Source of the DNA: CAYZMS01 sp964479625
Lineage (GTDB): Bacteria > Bacteroidota > Bacteroidia > Chitinophagales > Saprospiraceae
Assembly (NCBI GenBank): GCA_964479625.1
Contig: CAYZMS010000023.1
Location: forward strand, 1-64,000
Reading direction: 5' to 3'
DNA length: 64,000 nt
The translations under genes and the position numbers were made by a program. Below the pieces are notes generated by a model that searched no databases, was not told the DNA's origin, and saw nothing but the letters and a program-made list of their open reading frames with translations. The first letter of the stretch is position 1. Each line of letters starts with the position of its first letter. Below are positions 16,570 through 24,017 of this stretch, piece after piece.

Positions 16570-17064
16570 TTATTTAAAATGCACCGTGGCTTCGGTTTTG
16601 CCCTGATTGAAGAGCATGGAACCCTTTTTACCGCTGGGGCCTTCCAATTGAATAATATTTTTTTGGTCGTCAAATACCTCCATCAGGATCTGATTTCGAA
16701 TGGAAATTTCCCGGAACTCAGAGATACTCGTTATTTCCAGATAACACCATAAACCCATGAGATCATCCGAAAGTTCTCTGCCGAGGTAGACATATTCCAC
16801 CTGCTTGCCATTTATTCGAATTTCGAACTGCTGCCGCAAATAGCGTTCAACATATACTCCGGCACCTTCTTTTTCCAGTTCAGTACCCAGGAACAATTGC
16901 TCAGCTCCGCGCCGGCTTAGTGCTTCTTCCAGGTCATCCAGAAAGACATGCAGGGTGATTTGAAGGCTGGATTCCTCTTCTGCATAATGGATCAAACATC
17001 GACTGACATGAAAGTCATGTAATCCTGACCAGAATAAAAGAGGAAGTAGTAAGCTACTGAACAT
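16570..17064 (-). CDS. DUF6702 family exported protein
   Basis: 164-aa protein with an N-terminal hydrophobic signal (FSSLLLPLLFWSGL) followed by the family start HDFHVSRCLIHYAEEESSLQ. A compact beta-rich domain follows, with ITLHVFLDDLEEALSRR and DLMGLWCYLEITSISEFREI. This pattern fits DUF6702, a Bacteroidota family of unknown function, often found near M1-family peptidase or zinc-related genes (from memory). Here it heads the yidD-hemB operon. No enzymatic motif is visible. Confidence 0.75.
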   Translation of the reverse strand: MFSSLLLPLLFWSGLHDFHVSRCLIHYAEEESSLQITLHVFLDDLEEALSRRGAEQLFLGTELEKEGAGVYVERYLRQQFEIRINGKQVEYVYLGRELSDDLMGLWCYLEITSISEFREISIRNQILMEVFDDQKNIIQLEGPSGKKGSMLFNQGKTEATVHFK

Positions 17065-17154
17065 GCTTTTTAATTATGTTTTAAAGGAGAACGGCATTTA
17101 TTTGGTAGAGCACAAAGCGAAATGAGGCGCTTTGAGATCAGCACGACCGCTCTT

Positions 17155-18060
17155 CTACCTACTATTCACTAATATCAAACGATTTTGGCGGGGACTTAGC
17201 GCCAGGCGGGAGATGTTTCGAATATTATACGAGCGGAGGTCGGCAATAGGTCTCCAATCCCTATCCTTGCCGGGAATGAGATGGTATAAAATACTGCCAT
17301 TACCCATCAAAAGGCTTCGGTCGGGCAGGATAATAAAATCCTCACTCCCAGGTAAAGTAGGAGCTACTTTTTCTTCTCCGCCTTGTTGCCCATAACTACT
17401 GGGGCGATGATACATTAAGGTCGAACCATTATTGTCTTTTTGGACATAATAGAAGGCCCCTACTACACCATCCGGGTGGAAACAGCGTCCGGGATTGTTT
17501 GCCACCAATTCTTTTTGTCCGCTTAAATTAACCCGGTATAGTTTGTTCCCGCCGGGTTCCACGGAAAAGACCAATAATTCCCGGCTGTTCACCCATTCGT
17601 AATAACCGATGGTAGTCATTTCAGGTAGCACCACAGAGCCATTATCGGACAGGTTTTCAGGGAATTGCCAAATCCGCAAAAGAGTATCTTCGGGGTAAAA
17701 TTCCTGTCGGACGAGCGAAAAGGTACGGGCACCATAAAAGGTGGGTACCTGCTTTGGAGAGAATTCTCCATGTGGTGTCCTGGTCAGTTGAGTTTTGCGG
17801 TTGTCGCGTAAATCGAGTAGATAGATATCCGCTTGTTCCCCCCTGGCGGCCTGAGAGATCAACAGGCGGTCATTATCCACAAAGTAAGGATGGTTATTGT
17901 AACCGCCTCGATTATCGCCGGACAGATAGATCGCTTTTTCGAACTTGATGCTGTCCTTTTCCCTTCGAATTTCGAAAGCGTACAATTCACTGGAGGGTAA
18001 TTGTGCCTGCAGTTCACAAACGGCCAGGCAGATCACCATAAAAAGATAAAAGGCTTTCAT
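17155..18060 (-). CDS. TolB-like beta-propeller secreted protein
   Basis: 301-aa exported protein. ATG 18060 gives a clean signal peptide (AFYLFMVICLAVCELQAQ); a longer in-frame extension upstream overlaps the aromatic operon leader and is not credible. The mature protein has repeated WD40-like/PD40 blades, for instance GGYNNHPYFVDNDRLLISQA followed by ADIYLLDLRDNRKTQLTRTP, which matches the TolB pattern of Asp-Ile-Tyr and Thr-Arg-Thr-Pro turns. It is probably periplasmic and binds a partner protein or carbohydrate. It is divergent from the pheA operon. Confidence 0.8.
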   Translation of the reverse strand: MKAFYLFMVICLAVCELQAQLPSSELYAFEIRREKDSIKFEKAIYLSGDNRGGYNNHPYFVDNDRLLISQAARGEQADIYLLDLRDNRKTQLTRTPHGEFSPKQVPTFYGARTFSLVRQEFYPEDTLLRIWQFPENLSDNGSVVLPEMTTIGYYEWVNSRELLVFSVEPGGNKLYRVNLSGQKELVANNPGRCFHPDGVVGAFYYVQKDNNGSTLMYHRPSSYGQQGGEEKVAPTLPGSEDFIILPDRSLLMGNGSILYHLIPGKDRDWRPIADLRSYNIRNISRLALSPRQNRLILVNSR

Positions 18061-18207
18061 ACTGTAGTTTTTCAATAAGCGGCCGTGAGGCGAAATGAAT
18101 ACCCTCAAAGGTAAGTGTTTCCGGCAGGTTTTACCAGAAAACACCCGCTTTCGAAAAGTTGTCCTATCCGATGAATGGAAAAATTTCGAAAAAATTTGGG
18201 GAAGAAG

Positions 18208-18238
18208 TTTGAACGATTGTTTTTTCTTTCTACTATTG
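18208..18238 (+). promoter_or_regulatory. Promoter of the aromatic amino acid operon
   Basis: TTTG (18208-18211), exactly 19 nt, then TACTATTG (18231-18238), which is 7/8 to TANNTTTG. A start at about 18243-18246 would put the leader-peptide ATG about 40 nt and the attenuator terminator about 165 nt into the transcript. Confidence 0.8.
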
Positions 18239-18285
18239 TAGGGAATGAGGGTGATTTTCTCATTTGATAAAGGAAAGTAAAACCA

Positions 18286-18342
18286 ATGTTCGCACAGCAA
18301 TTCTATTTTTACTTTGGCTTTTATTTTTATCCCAACGGATAG
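18286..18342 (+). CDS. Phe/Tyr-rich leader peptide of the aromatic operon
   Basis: An 18-codon ORF encoding MFAQQFYFYFGFYFYPNG. Six Phe and four Tyr make up 10 of 18 residues, nine of them between codons 6 and 15. It sits about 40 nt downstream of a good promoter, is preceded by a purine-rich AAAGGAAAG, and its stop (18340-18342) abuts the antiterminator arm. This is the organisation of enterobacterial pheL-type leaders: ribosome stalling when charged tRNA-Phe or tRNA-Tyr is scarce would set downstream RNA folding. The peptide itself probably has no function. Confidence 0.88.
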   Translation: MFAQQFYFYFGFYFYPNG

Positions 18343-18437
18343 GAACTGCCAAAGGATTGCTGCGATAGAACGTACAAACATAAAAAGGCGGTTCCGGGAA
18401 GGGGCCGTCTTTTTTCATGCCCTGCCACCGCCTTTTT
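18290..18437 (+). promoter_or_regulatory. Ribosome-mediated transcription attenuator
   Basis: Competing RNA stems are visible. Pause-type stem 1:2 pairs 18290-18301 with 18356-18365 (10 bp, 2-nt bulge). The antiterminator pairs 18342-18350 with 18387-18395 (9 bp, one G-U). The terminator pairs 18387-18395 with 18401-18409. Antiterminator and terminator share the same arm, so they exclude each other. A ribosome stalled at the Phe/Tyr codons would cover the 5' arm of stem 1 and leave 18342-18350 free for the antiterminator. A ribosome at the stop codon would cover it, letting the terminator form. A further repeat pairs AAAAAGGCGG (18382-18391) with 18428-18437 and may add a third state. Confidence 0.85.
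18382..18415 (+). terminator. Attenuator terminator upstream of pheA
   Basis: 9-bp stem with three G-U pairs (18387-18395 with 18401-18409) and GGGAA loop, extendable by five A-T pairs, followed by six T residues (18410-18415). It lies 60 nt before the pheA ATG and after the leader peptide. Confidence 0.85.
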
Positions 18438-18475
18438 GTGCATGTTCCACCACAAGTTGAAAAGCAAGACAACCG

Positions 18476-19363
18476 ATGGAAGTTCAGATTAATGACAACC
18501 GTTTGGTGGCCGGGCACGCAGGGCCGATCCGAGTGTGTATTCAGGGCTATGAAGGGGCATTCCACGATATTGCTGCCCGCCATTGTTTCGACCAGCGACC
18601 CGTGCAGGTCCGGCCGGCCAGAACCTTCGAGGAATTGGTACACCTGCTGGAGGGAACGGAGGAGGTAGATGCTGCCCTGATGGCCATTGAAAACACACTT
18701 GCGGGCAGCATCATGACCAATTATGAACTGCTGCGCTGCTCCAGGCTACTAGTGGTTGGGGAAACCTTTCTGCGCATACAGCAAAACCTGATGGCTCTGC
18801 CCGGACAACGGCTGGCAGACCTCACCGAGGTGCATTCTCATCCGATGGCGATTGCCCAGTGCCGGGCATTCTTTGCCAACTATCCGGATATCCGGCTGAT
18901 CGAAACGGAGGATACGGCCCTTTCAGCCCGCATCATCAAAGAAAATGGATTAAAAACCATAGGAGCCATAGCCAGTACGCTGGCTGCCGAATTATACGGA
19001 TTGGAAATACTCGCCCACGGTATTGAAACCAATAAGAACAACCACACCCGTTTCCTGGTACTGCAAAGAAAAGACAAGGCCCAGCCTGTCCACCGGGCCA
19101 ACAAGGTATCCATTAGTTTTTCTACTGCTCATGAGGTGGGTTGCCTTTATAAGGTCCTGGCGGTGCTGGCTGCCTACGATATCAACCTGAGCAAGATCCA
19201 GTCGGCCCCTATTATAGGCCAGCCCTGGGAGTACCGATTCTACGTGGATTTTGTGACGGGCAACACTGTTGGTATCCAACAGGCCCTGGATGCTATTCGT
19301 CCCCTGACCCATGAGTTAAATATAATGGGGGCATATCGCGAGGGCGATCACTATGAATTCTAA
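18476..19363 (+). CDS. pheA: Prephenate dehydratase
   Basis: Converts prephenate to phenylpyruvate, the committed step to phenylalanine. The 295 aa protein has no chorismate mutase domain (that is fused to the DAHP synthase three genes on). The catalytic domain spans about residues 17-190, with YEGAFHDIAARHCF, IENTLAGSIMTNYELL, HSHPMAIAQC and the diagnostic Thr-Arg-Phe in NNHTRFLVLQRK. The C-terminal ACT domain (about 205-285) contains EVGCLYKVLAVLAAYDINLS and the phenylalanine-binding-type KIQSAPIIGQPWEYRFYVDF. It is the first structural gene behind the attenuator. Confidence 0.96.
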   Translation: MEVQINDNRLVAGHAGPIRVCIQGYEGAFHDIAARHCFDQRPVQVRPARTFEELVHLLEGTEEVDAALMAIENTLAGSIMTNYELLRCSRLLVVGETFLRIQQNLMALPGQRLADLTEVHSHPMAIAQCRAFFANYPDIRLIETEDTALSARIIKENGLKTIGAIASTLAAELYGLEILAHGIETNKNNHTRFLVLQRKDKAQPVHRANKVSISFSTAHEVGCLYKVLAVLAAYDINLSKIQSAPIIGQPWEYRFYVDFVTGNTVGIQQALDAIRPLTHELNIMGAYREGDHYEF

Positions 19364-19413
19364 AACCAGTTTACGAAAGGGAACACATCCCATTTTAGAA
19401 AAACCACAACATT

Positions 19414-20613
19414 ATGATCACCACCGCCAGTAGAATTGGTGATGTCAGGGAATACTATTTTGCGACCAAGCTGCGGGAAATCGCCAAAATGCGGGAAGAA
19501 GGGCTGCCCGTTCTGAACCTGGGTATCGGAAGCCCGGATCTACCCCCACCTTCAGAGGCCATCGACATCTTGTACCGCGAAGCACGGCTGGATAATACCC
19601 ACGGTTACCAGAGTTATACTGGTATCCCGGAGTTGCGTCGTGCCGTGGCGGATTGGTACAAGCGCTTTTTTGATACCACCATTGACCCGGAAGAGGAGGT
19701 GCTGCCTCTTATGGGATCGAAGGAGGGCATTATGCACATTAGTATGACCTACCTGGAGGCCGGGGACGCCGTTTTGGTTCCTAATCCTGGTTATCCTACC
19801 TACCGGGCGGTAGCCAAACTTACAGGAGCGGATATTTTCGAATATGCGCTTAAACCGGAAAATAACTGGTTGCCCGATTTTGATGCCCTGGAGCAAATGG
19901 ATTTGAAACGCGTGAAGATGATGTGGGTCAATTACCCCCATATGCCTACCGGTACACCGGCTACCCCGGAGCTTTTTGAACAATTGGTAGGCTTTGCCAA
20001 AAAACATCGCTTGCTACTGGTAAATGACAACCCCTATGCCTTTATCCTCAACGAGCGTCCCCTGAGCCTGCTTTCTATTCCAGGGGCCAAGGAGGTAGCA
20101 ATAGAATTAAATTCCCTTTCGAAAGCCTTGAACATGGCCGGCTGGAGGGTAGGGGCAATGATGGGTAAAGCAGACTACCTCAAAACCATACTCCGGTTTA
20201 AAAGTAATATGGATTCCGGGATGTTCCGCCCGGTTCAATTGGCAGCCGCCAAAGCTCTGGCATCTCCGGACCAATGGTATCGGGATCTGAATGCTGTTTA
20301 CCGGGAGCGACGTGCTAAGGTGTTTGAATTATTCGAGCTTTTGGAATGCAGCTATGACCCTGCCCAAACGGGCATGTTTGTATGGGCCCGTATACCGGAG
20401 CAGGTGGAGAATGCCTACACCCTTTCTGATGAGGTGCTGTACCAAAACCATGTTTTTGTTACCCCGGGTGGGATATTCGGTTCGGAAGGAGAGCGCTACC
20501 TCCGCATTTCCCTTTGTAGCGACGGCGTGCTCTACGAAGAGGCTATCCGCAGGATAAGGGAAAGGCTCGAACAGGGAGAAGAAGCGCTTGTTGCGCCTTC
20601 CTCCAAAATTTAA
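19414..20613 (+). CDS. PLP aminotransferase, probably aromatic/prephenate type
   Basis: Fold-type I class I/II aminotransferase, 399 aa. PLP lysine lies in the ELNSLSKALNMAGWRVGAMM motif (about residues 231-250). Substrate and cofactor motifs are NLGIGSPDLPPPSEA, SYTGIPELRRAVADWY, PNPGYPTYRA and a C-terminal Arg in RYLRISLC. By sequence it belongs with aspartate/LL-diaminopimelate-like enzymes. Its position between pheA and tyrA argues that it transaminates phenylpyruvate, 4-hydroxyphenylpyruvate or prephenate. Such a gene in this place is usual in Bacteroidota aromatic operons. 50 nt after pheA, 22 nt before tyrA. Confidence 0.92.
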   Translation: MITTASRIGDVREYYFATKLREIAKMREEGLPVLNLGIGSPDLPPPSEAIDILYREARLDNTHGYQSYTGIPELRRAVADWYKRFFDTTIDPEEEVLPLMGSKEGIMHISMTYLEAGDAVLVPNPGYPTYRAVAKLTGADIFEYALKPENNWLPDFDALEQMDLKRVKMMWVNYPHMPTGTPATPELFEQLVGFAKKHRLLLVNDNPYAFILNERPLSLLSIPGAKEVAIELNSLSKALNMAGWRVGAMMGKADYLKTILRFKSNMDSGMFRPVQLAAAKALASPDQWYRDLNAVYRERRAKVFELFELLECSYDPAQTGMFVWARIPEQVENAYTLSDEVLYQNHVFVTPGGIFGSEGERYLRISLCSDGVLYEEAIRRIRERLEQGEEALVAPSSKI

Positions 20614-20635
20614 CCTTTACAATTCGAGTTAAAAA

Positions 20636-21481
20636 ATGACCGTAACTATAATAGGTGTTGGGTTGATAGGGGGATCCTTAGCCATTAGTTTAAAGGAAAA
20701 TGGTTTCGCGAATCACATAATTGGTGTGGATCTCAGTCAGGATAACCTAGATAAGGCCGTTCGTCGCCGGTTGATCGATGAGGACGCTGAGCTGGAAACC
20801 GGTATAGATCGGGCTGCCCTGGTGGTGATCGCCACGCCCGTGGATGCACTGCTGGATCTCGCTCCCAGGATACTGGATAAGGTAGACCGACAGGTGGTGA
20901 TCGATGTAGGATCCACCAAAGAGGGCTTATTAAAGTTGATCGAAAACCATCCGAACCGCGGTCGTTTCGTTGCCACACATCCCATGGCGGGTACGGAATA
21001 TTCCGGTCCGGAGGCCGCGATCCCTAATTTGTTCGATCACAAGTATACCGTTCTGGTCAACCCCTGGGAATCGGATCCCGATGCCTTGGAGCTGGTCCGG
21101 AATATGTACCGATCTATACCCATGCATTTAATTGAGCAGGATGCAAAGAGCCACGATGTACATACGGCTTACGTATCTCATATTTCGCATATCAGTTCTT
21201 TTGCCCTGGCCTTGACCGTTCTGGAAAAAGAGCGGGATGAATCCCGGATTTTTGAACTGGCCAGCTCGGGCTTCAGTTCGACGGTTCGTTTGGCTAAAAG
21301 CTCCCCGGATATGTGGGCCCCGATTTTTCGGCAAAACCGCGACAATGTGCTGGATGTACTGGATGAGCATATCAACCAATTGGCTCGCTTTCGCTCTTTA
21401 CTGATCAAGAATAACTTTGAAGAATTTTACCGGCTGATCCAGGAAGCCAATCGCATTCGAAAAATAATTGACGAAAAGTAA
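20636..21481 (+). CDS. tyrA: Prephenate dehydrogenase
   Basis: Oxidatively decarboxylates prephenate to 4-hydroxyphenylpyruvate for tyrosine. The 281 aa protein has an N-terminal Rossmann fold with GVGLIGGSLAISL (residues 7-19), an acidic residue at GVDLSQDN that fits NAD use, TPVDALL, and the family motifs DVGSTKEGLL and THPMAGTEYSGP. The helical C-terminal dimerisation domain includes HISHISSFALAL. There is no ACT or chorismate mutase fusion. It lies 11 nt before the DAHP synthase gene, in one operon. Confidence 0.95.
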   Translation: MTVTIIGVGLIGGSLAISLKENGFANHIIGVDLSQDNLDKAVRRRLIDEDAELETGIDRAALVVIATPVDALLDLAPRILDKVDRQVVIDVGSTKEGLLKLIENHPNRGRFVATHPMAGTEYSGPEAAIPNLFDHKYTVLVNPWESDPDALELVRNMYRSIPMHLIEQDAKSHDVHTAYVSHISHISSFALALTVLEKERDESRIFELASSGFSSTVRLAKSSPDMWAPIFRQNRDNVLDVLDEHINQLARFRSLLIKNNFEEFYRLIQEANRIRKIIDEK

Positions 21482-21492
21482 AGCTACTCATC

Positions 21493-22596
21493 ATGGAAAT
21501 GACATTTAAACCAATTTTAGCATCTGGTGCCAAGCGGCCCCTGGTAATTGCAGGGCCCTGTAGCGCGGAATCAGAAGAACAAGTGTTTCAAACAGCCAAA
21601 GCGCTGGCTGAGAGTGGGAAGGTAGACCTTTTCCGTTCGGGGATCTGGAAACCCCGCACCCGACCCAATTCTTTCGAAGGGGTTGGCACGATAGGGCTGA
21701 AGTGGTTGCGCAGGGTTAAAGAAGAAACCGGCTTAAAAACCACTACGGAGGTAGCCAACAAACAGCACGTTTTTGAGGCTCTAAAGTACGGGGTGGACGT
21801 ACTTTGGCTGGGGGCCCGTACCACAGTGAACCCCTTTTCTGTTCAGGAAGTGGCCGATGCGTTGGAAGGGGTGGACATTCCGGTGATCATTAAAAATCCC
21901 ATTAACCCCGACCTCAAACTGTGGATCGGAGCGATCGAGCGCATCTACAAAGCAGGGATCGATCGAATTGCCGTAATCCATCGTGGATTTAGCTATCACG
22001 GGGAAACCAAATACAGAAACGTTCCACGTTGGCAGTTGCCGATCGAACTGAAGCGTCGTTTTCCCGAGCTGCCCATCATTTGTGACAATAGCCATATTTG
22101 TGGCCGTCGGGATACTTTGCAGGCGGTGGCTCAAAAGGCCCTCGACCTCGATTTTGATGGCTTAATGACAGAAGTGCATCCCGATCCCGACAACGCCTGG
22201 AGCGATGCTGCCCAACAGATCACCCCGTCAGTCTATTTGAAGATGATTGAGGAGTTGAAGTTGCGCAAACTGACCAGTGATGACCCGGAGTATATACATT
22301 CGATCGAACACTTACGCCAGGAAATTGACGAACTGGATGAGGAATTGATGAACCTACTGGGGCGGCGCATGCTTTTAGCGCAGGATATCGGGCGGTATAA
22401 AAAACGCAATAACATTGCCATCCTTCAAACGGATCGTTGGAATGAGATCCTGGAAAAAGCTACCGATGCCGGAGCACAGCAAGGCTTGAGCAGTGATTTC
22501 ATAAAGGTCTTTTTGCGGGCCGTTCACCAGGAATCCATCAACCATCAGGAACAGATTATGCAATCCGCTGAGGAGTTGGTAAAAGACAAAGAGTAG
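21493..22596 (+). CDS. Bifunctional DAHP synthase / chorismate mutase
   Basis: 367-aa fusion covering the first step of the shikimate pathway and the branch step to prephenate. Residues about 1-265 are the class I-beta (KDPGal/AroAII-related) DAHP synthase with GPCSAESEEQVFQTAKAL, FRSGIWKPRTRPNSFEGVG, LWLGARTTVNPFSVQEVA, CDNSHICGRRD and MTEVHPDPDNAWSDAAQQIT. Residues about 270-365 form an AroQ-type helical chorismate mutase (EIDELDEELMNLLGRRMLLA, IGRYKKRNNIAILQ). The mutase domain supplies prephenate to PheA and TyrA of the same operon and is likely the site of feedback control. It is the last gene before a strong terminator. Confidence 0.95.
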   Translation: MEMTFKPILASGAKRPLVIAGPCSAESEEQVFQTAKALAESGKVDLFRSGIWKPRTRPNSFEGVGTIGLKWLRRVKEETGLKTTTEVANKQHVFEALKYGVDVLWLGARTTVNPFSVQEVADALEGVDIPVIIKNPINPDLKLWIGAIERIYKAGIDRIAVIHRGFSYHGETKYRNVPRWQLPIELKRRFPELPIICDNSHICGRRDTLQAVAQKALDLDFDGLMTEVHPDPDNAWSDAAQQITPSVYLKMIEELKLRKLTSDDPEYIHSIEHLRQEIDELDEELMNLLGRRMLLAQDIGRYKKRNNIAILQTDRWNEILEKATDAGAQQGLSSDFIKVFLRAVHQESINHQEQIMQSAEELVKDKE

Positions 22597-22638
22597 AGCA
22601 ACTTTAGAAAAAATGGGATCTGAACGGAATTTCTACTC

Positions 22639-22674
22639 AAAAGGGTTTTTGTCCTAAGCAAAAACCCTTTTTTT
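22639..22674 (+). terminator. Terminator of the aromatic operon
   Basis: 9-bp stem GGGTTTTTG/CAAAAACCC (22643-22651 with 22659-22667), 7-nt loop, then seven T residues (22668-22674). It starts about 40 nt after the last operon gene. Confidence 0.9.
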
Positions 22675-22687
22675 AGGGGAAAAAAAT

Positions 22688-23470
22688 ATGGAATACCAAA
22701 ACCTGTTGTTGAGTTCAAGGGAGGATGTACTGATCGTGACCCTGCAACGTGAGAAAGCGCTCAATGCCCTGAATACCCAAACCATGTTGGAATTGCGCCA
22801 GTTGTTCGGCGAAGATCTTCCCAAGCGGAGCGGATTGAAAGGCGTTATTTTGACCGGTGCAGGCGATAAAGCCTTTGCAGCAGGAGCAGATATCAAGGAA
22901 TTTTTGGCCCTGGGTGACTCCGGGGGCAAAGAAATGGCTCAGCGTGGTCATGATGTATTCTTTTTGATCGAACGCTCCGCCATTCCAGTGGTGGCTGCCA
23001 TTAATGGCTTTGCTCTGGGCGGGGGCTGTGAACTGGCCATGGCTTGCCATTTGCGCATAGCTGGGGAAAAGGCCCGCTTTGGGCAGCCCGAAGTAAATCT
23101 GGGAATTATACCGGGTTATGGAGGGACCCAACGGCTGATTCAGTACATCGGAAAGGGGAAGGCTATGGAGCTTTTACTTACCGGGGATATGATCGGAGCA
23201 GAGGAAGCCTACCGGCTCGGGCTGGTAAATCAGGTGGTACCAGCAGGTGAAGAAATCAAGGCTGCTCAGGCTATGCTCCAAAAAATTGCAGCAAAAGGGC
23301 CCGTGGCAGTAGCCAAGGTGATCGAATCCGTAAATGCCTATTTTACTTCCGGAACGGACGGTTTTGCTTATGAAGTGGAAGCTTTCGGGCATACGACAAG
23401 TACAGATGATTTCCGGGAAGGAGCGGCTGCCTTTATTGAAAAGCGCAAGGCTAATTTCAAAGGCCAATAA
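22688..23470 (+). CDS. Enoyl-CoA hydratase/isomerase family protein
   Basis: Crotonase-fold enzyme, 260 aa, probably hydrating 2-enoyl-CoA to 3-hydroxyacyl-CoA. Conserved sequence includes the oxyanion-hole segments AFAAGADIKEF (residues about 59-69) and FALGGGCELAMACHLRIAGE (about 103-122). The GQPEVNLGIIPGYGGTQRL motif carries one of the two catalytic glutamates of the hydratase; the other glutamate is in GGGCELAMA. Exact chain-length preference cannot be told. It starts 13 nt after the aromatic operon terminator, so its own promoter is needed or there is read-through. Confidence 0.93.
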   Translation: MEYQNLLLSSREDVLIVTLQREKALNALNTQTMLELRQLFGEDLPKRSGLKGVILTGAGDKAFAAGADIKEFLALGDSGGKEMAQRGHDVFFLIERSAIPVVAAINGFALGGGCELAMACHLRIAGEKARFGQPEVNLGIIPGYGGTQRLIQYIGKGKAMELLLTGDMIGAEEAYRLGLVNQVVPAGEEIKAAQAMLQKIAAKGPVAVAKVIESVNAYFTSGTDGFAYEVEAFGHTTSTDDFREGAAAFIEKRKANFKGQ

Positions 23471-23602
23471 TTCAGCAGTGGAAATCAGGCTGTTTTAAAG
23501 CTCTTTTGTCGTTCTGATATGTTCTCCATTTTTAAGGAAGGCAAAATAGCCTTGGAGAGCATCTGGACAGGCTTCGGCCAGGGTAGCCGAAGACTGTTTC
23601 TT

Positions 23603-23908
23603 CTAACGATGGTCTTTGAGTTGATCTTTATATTTGCGTAATTGGCGTTCTACTTTATCGTAACTATTCGCAATGGATTTTTCGAAAGAATCGGAAGAAT
23701 CCTCAGCAAAAAAAGTTTGTCCGGGCACTTCTACCTGAAATTCCACTTGCCGGTCTTCTTTGTGATTGTGCCGTTGCACGCCATCTTTTAAAAAGACATC
23801 TACTGCGATAATGCGATCGAAATAGTTGGTTAGTTTGTCTACTTTCTCCTGGATCAGGTTCTGCATGGGTTGGCTCACCTGAAAAGGTGCTTGCACTTGT
23901 ACTTTCAT
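23603..23908 (-). CDS. hpf: Ribosome hibernation promoting factor (short HPF)
   Basis: HPF/RaiA family protein, 101 aa, which binds the 30S decoding centre and inactivates ribosomes in stationary phase. The fold pattern is visible: KVQVQAPFQVSQPMQNLIQE (beta-alpha), KVDKLTNYFDRIIAVDVFLK, then FQVEVPGQTFFAEDSSDSFE with the conserved DSFEKSIANSYDKVERQLRK helix. It lacks the long-form C-terminal dimerisation domain, as is usual for Bacteroidota. Monocistronic on the minus strand. Confidence 0.93.
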   Translation of the reverse strand: MKVQVQAPFQVSQPMQNLIQEKVDKLTNYFDRIIAVDVFLKDGVQRHNHKEDRQVEFQVEVPGQTFFAEDSSDSFEKSIANSYDKVERQLRKYKDQLKDHR

Positions 23909-24017
23909 ATTGGCTCGATTTTAAACATTTGTGTGTTTTGGAAAGATGGGAGGATTTAGTGTTCAAGCGGGTGATCCCGGTCATTTGTTCAACTGACTTT
24001 CATCAAGCAGGAATCCT

